Program-made: the position numbers and the translations under genes
Notes under the pieces: generated by a model
Databases searched by the model: none
What the model was told of the DNA's origin: nothing
What the model saw: only the letters and a program-made list of their open reading frames with translations
NCBI GenBank assembly: GCA_015680905.1
Contig: CM027381.1
Span: 86,329,501-86,393,500, forward strand
Direction of reading: 5' to 3'
From: Coptis chinensis
Lineage: Eukaryota > Streptophyta > Magnoliopsida > Ranunculales > Ranunculaceae
DNA: 64,000 bases
Part shown: in pieces, positions 57,901-64,000 of the stretch
Layout of the letters: every line of letters starts with the position of its first letter
Numbering within the stretch: the stretch's first letter is position 1

Positions 57901-60881
57901 CAAGCCCTACAATCTTAATGTTTTGCCACCAACAGAGGCAGCAATTATTGGGAGTCCCTTGTTGGGAAGCTTTCCTGGGAGGAATCCCATTCAAGAGAAA
58001 GTTCAAGTGGAGGGGGCGAAGGAAAAAAGTGCAGTTGTCACAAATTTCATAGATCCTGCACAGAGAAAGCAGCTGGTGCTTCAGCAACCGCCACAGCAAG
58101 CGGCTCTTGTACGGTCCTAGCTCTCATTTTAATGATAACATTTTGTTGATTTTCCTCCAAGTACTTTATAGAGGTTAGTGGCCTTATATCCGTTTTTTTT
58201 TTCTGTTTGCAGCATGGCCCTGCTTTTATTTTCCCTCTGAACCAGCAGCAAGCCACTCCACTTCCAGCCAATAAATCTGGTGCTTCGAAGTCTTCTACTT
58301 CTAGCAATGCCGCTTCATCTATTGCTTCTCAATCTGCTGCTGGGGCTCCAGGGAACCCTTCAACCGCAGCAGCGGGCGCAACCACTATGAGTTTCAATTA
58401 TGCGAATATGCCTGGCAATGAGGCTCAGTATGTAGCAATTCTGCAGAACAATGGTTACCCATTCCCTGTTCCTGCACATGTTGGTGCTGCACCAGCATTT
58501 AGAGGAACGCCTCCTCAGGCAATGCCCTTTTTCAATGGGTCATTCTATTCTTCTCAAATGATTCATCCTTCCCAGCTTCAGCAGCAACAGCAGCAGATTC
58601 AACAGCAGCTGCAACAGACTCAGTCTCAGCAACAGCCAGTCCAACAGGGTCATCAGAACACAAGTACATCAAGTGGTTCGTCATCCTCTCAGAAGCATCA
58701 GCAAAATCAACAGGCGAACCAACAACAACAGCGAGTACAGGGTGGTGGGGGCAATGTTGCCAGTGGAAACTCGAATAGCTTCCCTTCCTCGAAAAACCGT
58801 CCTCAGAAGCAGCAAAATCAATCTTTTTCAGTTTCTCATCAAGTTCGTCAGCATGAGGCAGATGTTGAAGATAGCCCTTCCACTGAAGATAGTAGGGTTT
58901 CTCAAATTCAAAAGAATGCTTACGGCCATAATTTTGTGATGCCGATACATACAAAGAATTTTGCATCAATGTCCTCAGCTGCGTTGGGTGGCGGCGGTGG
59001 TGGGATTCCTGGAGAAAGATATCAGCAGCAGCAGCCACTGCTGCCAAACTCAAAGGGTGGAGCAGAGCTCATTCCAGCTCAGGCATTTGCAATGCCTTTT
59101 GCTTCTTTCAGTGGTGGTCAAGCTGTTTCTGGGCTAGACTTCTCTTCAATGGCACAGAGTCATGTTATCTTCCAAAACCTCCCAGAGGCAGCTAGGAATG
59201 GGTACCCGTTTGCTGCCCAGGCTGCACAGCAGAAGAAGACCCACCAGAGTTCAGAGGAAGGAAAGGCAACTAGTGACTCGAACAATGTTGATGATGAAAG
59301 AAAAGCAGTGGCAGGAAAGGGTCAGCCAGGTATGGCACAGTCCATTGTGTTCTCTAGACCAGACTCTAATGATCCAGCAGTATCCACAATTCTTGGCAGC
59401 AGTGTTGTTGAGAGTTCTGCTCGAACTTTAAACCTCATTTCTTCTTCTAGCAATGGGAATCGAGCGCCTCGTTCTAATACGTCTACTACTGCAGCCCCAC
59501 CCACATCTTCACCCACTGTTAATACATCTAGCTCGCAGCAGCAGCAGCAGCAGCAGCAACATATGCAACAGTTTCTTCAAAAGAAGCAACAGCATATGCA
59601 ACTCGTGCAGCAGCAGCAGCAGCAGCAGTTACAACAAATTGCTGCGGCTACAGCAGCTCGAGGTAAGCCATCAACAACCAGCAGCAACAGTGCTTACTCT
59701 GATCGCCATTCTTCTTCATCATCCATGGCTGTCAAGTTTCAAAATACACAGAATGTTTTCCCTCAAGGACTTATCCAAGGTGGAAGTTCTGCTCAGTCTC
59801 CGCAATGGAAGAATACAAGGCCAAATGCTTCCCCGGGTTCTTCACCTTCTGTGCCCTCAACTACTTCCCTCAAGAACCTTCCTCAACAGCAGGGAAGGAA
59901 CCAACAAGGTCACACACAGATATCTTTTGGAGTGAATTCTAAACAAGGAATGGCACAACATGGGCAACAAATCCCCAGTGGCAATCAGTCCCCATCTCCT
60001 CCTGTGGTTGTGGGGTCTCCACCAACTTCCAATACCAAAAGTGCTGGGGGCAGCCCAAGGGCATCATCAACGGGGAGCAAAGTGGGCTCAGCTCCTTCGT
60101 TATCTTCCCAACAGCAGACCAAAAACTCTTCGTCTGGTCCTAGCAGGAAGTCCTCTCCTGTTGGTGGAAGGAATGTGCCTTCAAATCTTGGTAATTCTCA
60201 TGCCACCCCTGCACCTTGCTCAAACACAAAGTCCCAATCACACCATCACCTTACTCAACAGCAACAACAACAACAGCTGCAGCAGCAGCAACACCAACAG
60301 CTGCAGCAGCAACAACAACATGCATTACATCAAACACAACTCTTCTTTTCTAATGCATATATGCAAGGACAATCACCTCAGTCAACAAATACCACCGGGA
60401 ACACCGCAGGTGCACCAAATAGTAATTACTACCAGCAACAAAGGCGACAACCATCAGAACAACATCTGCAACAGCAACAGCAACCATTGTCGTCTAGTAC
60501 AACTTCTTCTGGAATGCTTTCATTGAGTCCTTCACTCACATTAGCTGGTACTGCAACATCTGATCCTGCTAAAGCAGCAAATATGAAAGGTGGATTACCC
60601 CCTCCAGGGCTTCTTCAAGCGGCACAGTTTGCTAGCCAGTCCGGTGGGCACCAATTCATGCCAACAGCGTTCCCATACATCCATTCGGTGCCTGCTGTGG
60701 TGAAACCAGCTGAACAGAAGCAACCAGCTGGTGAGTGAAAGCTTTACTACCGTACTTGATTTTCCCCGAATAGAAAAAATAAACTCAGTTCTATGGGGCT
60801 TCATTCATTTATGTAGCAAAAACGGTTTCTTGTCCAGGAAATGACAATTTACATGCCTGCTGGCAGCCTGAGAAGAGATGA
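54906..60881 (+). CDS. TIC: TIME FOR COFFEE-type circadian clock regulator, 12 exons
   Basis: TIC is a large nuclear plant protein that sustains clock amplitude (via LHY) and links the clock to metabolism and jasmonate (MYC2) signalling in Arabidopsis. Twelve exons with GT-AG introns keep phase throughout: 54906-55008, 55089-55607, 55711-56205, 56286-56610, 56696-56741, 56827-56925, 57011-57284, 57397-57466, 57586-57664, 57758-58108, 58213-60730 and 60838-60881. They give 1640 residues, near the family's usual 1500-1600. Landmarks are MDRHREVRRTSMAAANGLSR at 1-20, an acidic run near 99-117, a basic APKRKRPRP near 373, QRPKRCATHYYVARNIYYHQ near 679 (highly conserved), HGPAFIFPLN near 788, poly-Q tracts near 1228 and 1470, and LSLSPSLTLAG near 1555. 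The C-terminus PAGNDNLHACWQPEKR needs the last small exon. The frame looks intact. Exons 8, 9 and 12 are the least certain. Confidence 0.92.
59536..59639 (+). repeat. CAG/CAA repeat coding poly-glutamine in TIC
   Basis: Two runs of CAG with some CAA (59536-59562 and 59609-59630) encode glutamine tracts of eight and seven residues, separated by a methionine/lysine/histidine-bearing spacer. Similar tracts occur at 58576-58640 and 60256-60320. They are in frame and typical of TIC proteins, and their length may vary between individuals. Confidence 0.85.
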
Positions 60882-61510
60882 AGATTGATGGAGCTGTCTC
60901 TCAAACTTCAGAGAATTCTCTGAACTCTTGACAACTACATGGCTTCCCCTGTTTATGGGGAGTGCCATGGGTGCACAGCACCAAGATTTCATCGGTTGGT
61001 CCGTGGGCATGATTTGGGGAGAGGGGAAGGATCGCAAAGTGCCAGTCACCTTCCGAAGTATATTGGATTGTGCATTTTGATACAACTGTGCAAATGTTGA
61101 AATGTTTGACAAAGTCTGTGTGAAGCACTGAGATTACTAATGTGAATGGGTGTTTTGTTGGTGAGACAGAATATTACTAATCTGGAAATAGTGAGCTTTC
61201 ACGTAGTTTTTAATTTTTGTGGGCATATGTGGTGGTGTGTACATATAAGAATGAAGGAAAATCAATCTTCCCTTTTCTTCTTTGAATTCTTTTGATTCTT
61301 TGGGAAGGGAGGGGTGGATAGGAAAGGGGAAGAAAGCAATGTTTTGGGGTAATTGGAACTGTGGAAGCATCGAAATTTTATTAATACACTTCCCCACTTT
61401 TAGTTTTCAATTCTCTTATGTTTGCGTTCGTTTATCATTGTTTTGTTTTCGTTTAGTTATGGTTCGCATAAGAAACGTTAAACGTACCAAATGGTCAATA
61501 AAGTCTAATG
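60882..61510 (+). other. Probable 3' UTR of TIC
   Basis: No further coding is seen after the TGA at 60879-60881. A canonical AATAAA lies at 61497-61502 in an A/T-rich setting, giving a 3' UTR of about 630 bases. Other polyadenylation sites nearer the stop are possible. Confidence 0.45.
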
Positions 61511-61519
61511 GACCCCTTT

Positions 61520-63350
61520 GAAATCAAAGTTCTGATGAGCACTTGCCCGGTTGCCCACAACAATTCAAGCCATGTGCCCAAACTCTCTTTACTCGGTCAC
61601 AATAGCACTGATAGGAACTCGAAGTACAGGTTTCATGGAATAATGTAGATTCAGGTTTCTGCTGTCCTGCAAATCGATTTGTGTATCGTATCTAATCGGC
61701 TCACAGCCCACTAGCCATAAAAGGCAGGTTTACACTCAGTTAAGAAAACATCACAGTGAAGAAGCTATTTACGTTGAAAAGTTTGAAGTCTCATTTAGTA
61801 GGATTCCTTGGATAGGCCAAGCAATTAAGGAAGCCAGTAGCCCAGTACAAGTTTTTTGCAGTACATAGAAGGGGATAAAAACGGTGAAAAGACAAATATC
61901 TACTATGGTATCCACTTACATGACCAGAAGAAACCTAGAAAGTGCGATTTGATATGAGGTAAGGCTTGGAATTTATATTATCTTAAATCTTTGCACCGAG
62001 TGATTTATGAGGATTTTTTGTGTACAAGGTGATGAAATTGCGTATGAATGCATAAGAAAACAAAATGACCCAGAAAAAGAGAGGGGATCCAAACAAAGTG
62101 GCAATGTCATTGTCACAATTCAAAGCAAACTTCTTGAGCTTGGGCAAATAGAAGCTCGACAAGTAATCTAACCGACCTACTTGGGCTTGGCTTGTTCTTC
62201 GTTTGCTCGAGCATTTTAATATGACCTGAGCCTGAACAAACGAATCAAGCTGGAGTACACTGAAGCTCAGCTCGTTGTGCTTGAATTTCAGCCTTAATAA
62301 TGCAACAAACAAAGGAATGCCTCCAGAGCCAAGTTGGCTATTTGTATGTCAGGAAAAGCCTTAGATGGCAATCATTCAATGACAAGATGTGTCATGTGTC
62401 ACGACATTTATTCTGGAAGCCTAATTTTGTTGAATGAAAAGGACATGCGCCATTGGATGAAAGGGTTTATCAAGTTTTTGATTGAGGCTATCCTGTTCAA
62501 TGTGCTTGCGAGCTTGCACTTCAACTATTGGCACATCCACGGATTGCATCAGGTGCAAGTGGAGGCCAAACACAGAAACACTAACTTGCATTTGTGGTAT
62601 CAAGCGATGGAAGTATTCAACTTTTCTTATCTATATATATTTAGTATATTCAATCACCTGAAAATTAGGAAAGGTTTTCGAATATAAAACCAAAATAATT
62701 TCACTCTCACGATGATCAGTAGTGTGTGAAATCAATTTTAAAAGCTGAAGCTTGATAAAGACAAAATGATTTGCAACAAAACAACTCAAGCTTTCGATTG
62801 AAAATGTTATAAAAGTGAAGACTGAAGGGTTGGAGTCAATATTATTGTCTCCAGATTGAACCTTGGAGGGAGCAATGATGGAAGAGGCGATAGTGCGTGT
62901 GAGCTCTTATCATGGATCGTATTTTTAAGAATTAATAATTGATGACGGTTGAAATGTGGAATAGCACTCTCTTTCTTAATTGTGTTCAACATTTTCAATT
63001 GAAGTATTTGGTATAGGCAAAAGAGATAAGGCTGATGTGGTGTTTCTTTTGGCTTTAGTTTAGGACAAAAACACGGCCAGCTCTACTGGTGAACTTTTTA
63101 GGGGTATTTGATGTGTTCACTAAACAAATATGAGAAAGGCTAAAGGAGTAGCATGTGGTCCACTGGTCCATACAAGAGTTACATCCATACAATGGTACAA
63201 GCGATTGGTATGTGGTCATGATCCTCTCACACATACTTGTAACTTCTGCTTAAATCGTCTCCTTGGTGGAGATTGCGGGTCTATTTTTGCATCGCACACT
63301 GTACTTGTAAAGGCTATGAACGGACAGTCAAGGCGTGTGAAAATACTGTC
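61520..63350. other. Intergenic DNA downstream of TIC
   Basis: I recognise no gene. A 117-codon frame at 62334-62687 (plus) has no known motif, and the frame at 63130-63357 likewise. At 62140-62290 the repeated AAGCTC/GCTCGAG/GGCTTGGCTTG text recalls the ends of decayed hAT-type MITEs, but I could not define both ends. Confidence 0.4.
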
Positions 63351-63352
63351 AT

Positions 63353-64000
63353 TGTAAAGTCATTTAAAGGCTTCCCAGCCTACTCTACTAGAACAAACAA
63401 CAATACAACTTTCTTTAGCAGCTAAAGCTTGAATGAAAGAGATGAGTTTAGGTCTTTCTAATTGAATGTATTTGGTTGATGACTACAAGTCTTTATATAG
63501 AGATTCAAGTCACAGACAAATAGTTAACTAATCAATGTGGGACTAAAACAATAATATAGACTGCAAAACTGGTTTTCAAGAGTTTACCAACTAATGTGAG
63601 ACTATCACACAAAATACAAGGAGAAAGAGAACACTCTTGTTCATCTTCTCAACCAAACTCACATAAGTAATTTGAAATACTAAAAAGAGAATTCAAACAA
63701 TCCCCCACTATTTAAAAAAACTTATAATCCCTTGCTATTTTGGAATTAGATATGACAAAAGGGTTAACGAAATGCTAGAGAGAATCAAAATTACACACAA
63801 AAATCCATGATCATCATCATGTAAGCTTGGTGCTAGAGGAGTTCATTTTTGCTGTAATTTTGGTAATGCTTAGTTTGCTTTCAGCCCAATAGAGGCATGA
63901 CATGTCTCCATCCAACAAAACCAAAAATAGTTAAAAGATTGGTACTGTCCTGAATTATTTATCTCCTTATTATGCCCTCATCTTCCAACTCAACCCATGA
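63353..64000 (-). mobile_element. Probable 3' end of a Ty1/copia-type LTR element (runs off window)
   Basis: Read on the minus strand, a purine tract TAGTGGGGGA (63701-63710) is followed by TTGTTTGAATTCTC, the start of an LTR. Its body holds the familiar copia-type AGTCCCACATTG with a TATATAAAG box (near 63495). The LTR would span about 63353-63699 on the plus strand, and its far end is not certain. The 290 bases to the right of the tract are non-coding and would belong to the element interior. No paired LTR is in the window. Confidence 0.45.

Noticed and set aside
62334-62687. Open frame of 117 codons downstream of TIC as a possible gene
   Set aside because: No recognised motif, no clear promoter or polyadenylation signal, and neighbouring repeat-like text.

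Overview
This is a stretch of a repeat-rich flowering-plant (probably eudicot) nuclear genome. The evidence is plant-type spliced genes, Athila, Tat, Tekay and copia-type LTR retrotransposons, hAT DNA transposons with 8-base target duplications, and AT-rich intergenic DNA. I could not name the species.

Positions 1 to about 49850 are a nest of transposable elements. The base layer is a Tat-type Ty3/gypsy element (A, 8042-49852, plus strand; its 5' part lies off the window or behind element B). An Athila-type element (B, 1-8041) abuts it on the left and carries a further gypsy LTR (C, about 1039-4360). A Tekay-type chromovirus (D, 8944-44069, minus strand, target duplication AAACA) sits in the integrase region of A. 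The right-hand LTR of D was then hit twice: by a 12.7-kb hAT transposon (E, 19325-32042, duplication CCTCTGAC) and by a Tat-type element (F, 33019-44017, duplication GTTTG). A 1.1-kb AT-rich non-autonomous hAT element (G, 48225-49360, duplication TCTCCACC) sits in the 3' LTR of A. All the retroelement coding regions are fossils with many breaks.

The most unusual object is hAT element E. Besides a decayed BED-finger hAT transposase it carries pieces of ordinary plant genes: the 5' end of a SUVR1/2-like (WIYLD-domain) histone-methyltransferase gene, a METTL21-like lysine-methyltransferase fragment that appears to retain a U12-type AT-AC intron, and an open 211-codon frame of unknown function. 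An extra copy of its left terminal repeat lies at 29025, so E looks composite.

From about 49850 rightwards the DNA is a gene neighbourhood. There is about 5 kb of intergenic DNA with a small MITE, then a complete 12-exon gene for a TIME FOR COFFEE (TIC) type circadian-clock protein, 54906-60881. Its upstream region holds seven palindromic G-boxes within 2.5 kb, an evening element and a CCA1-type site, and a short upstream frame overlaps the TIC start codon. After the TIC 3' UTR comes unassigned DNA, and the window ends in what looks like the 3' end of a minus-strand copia-type LTR element. TIC is the only gene here that I regard as an ordinary functional host gene.
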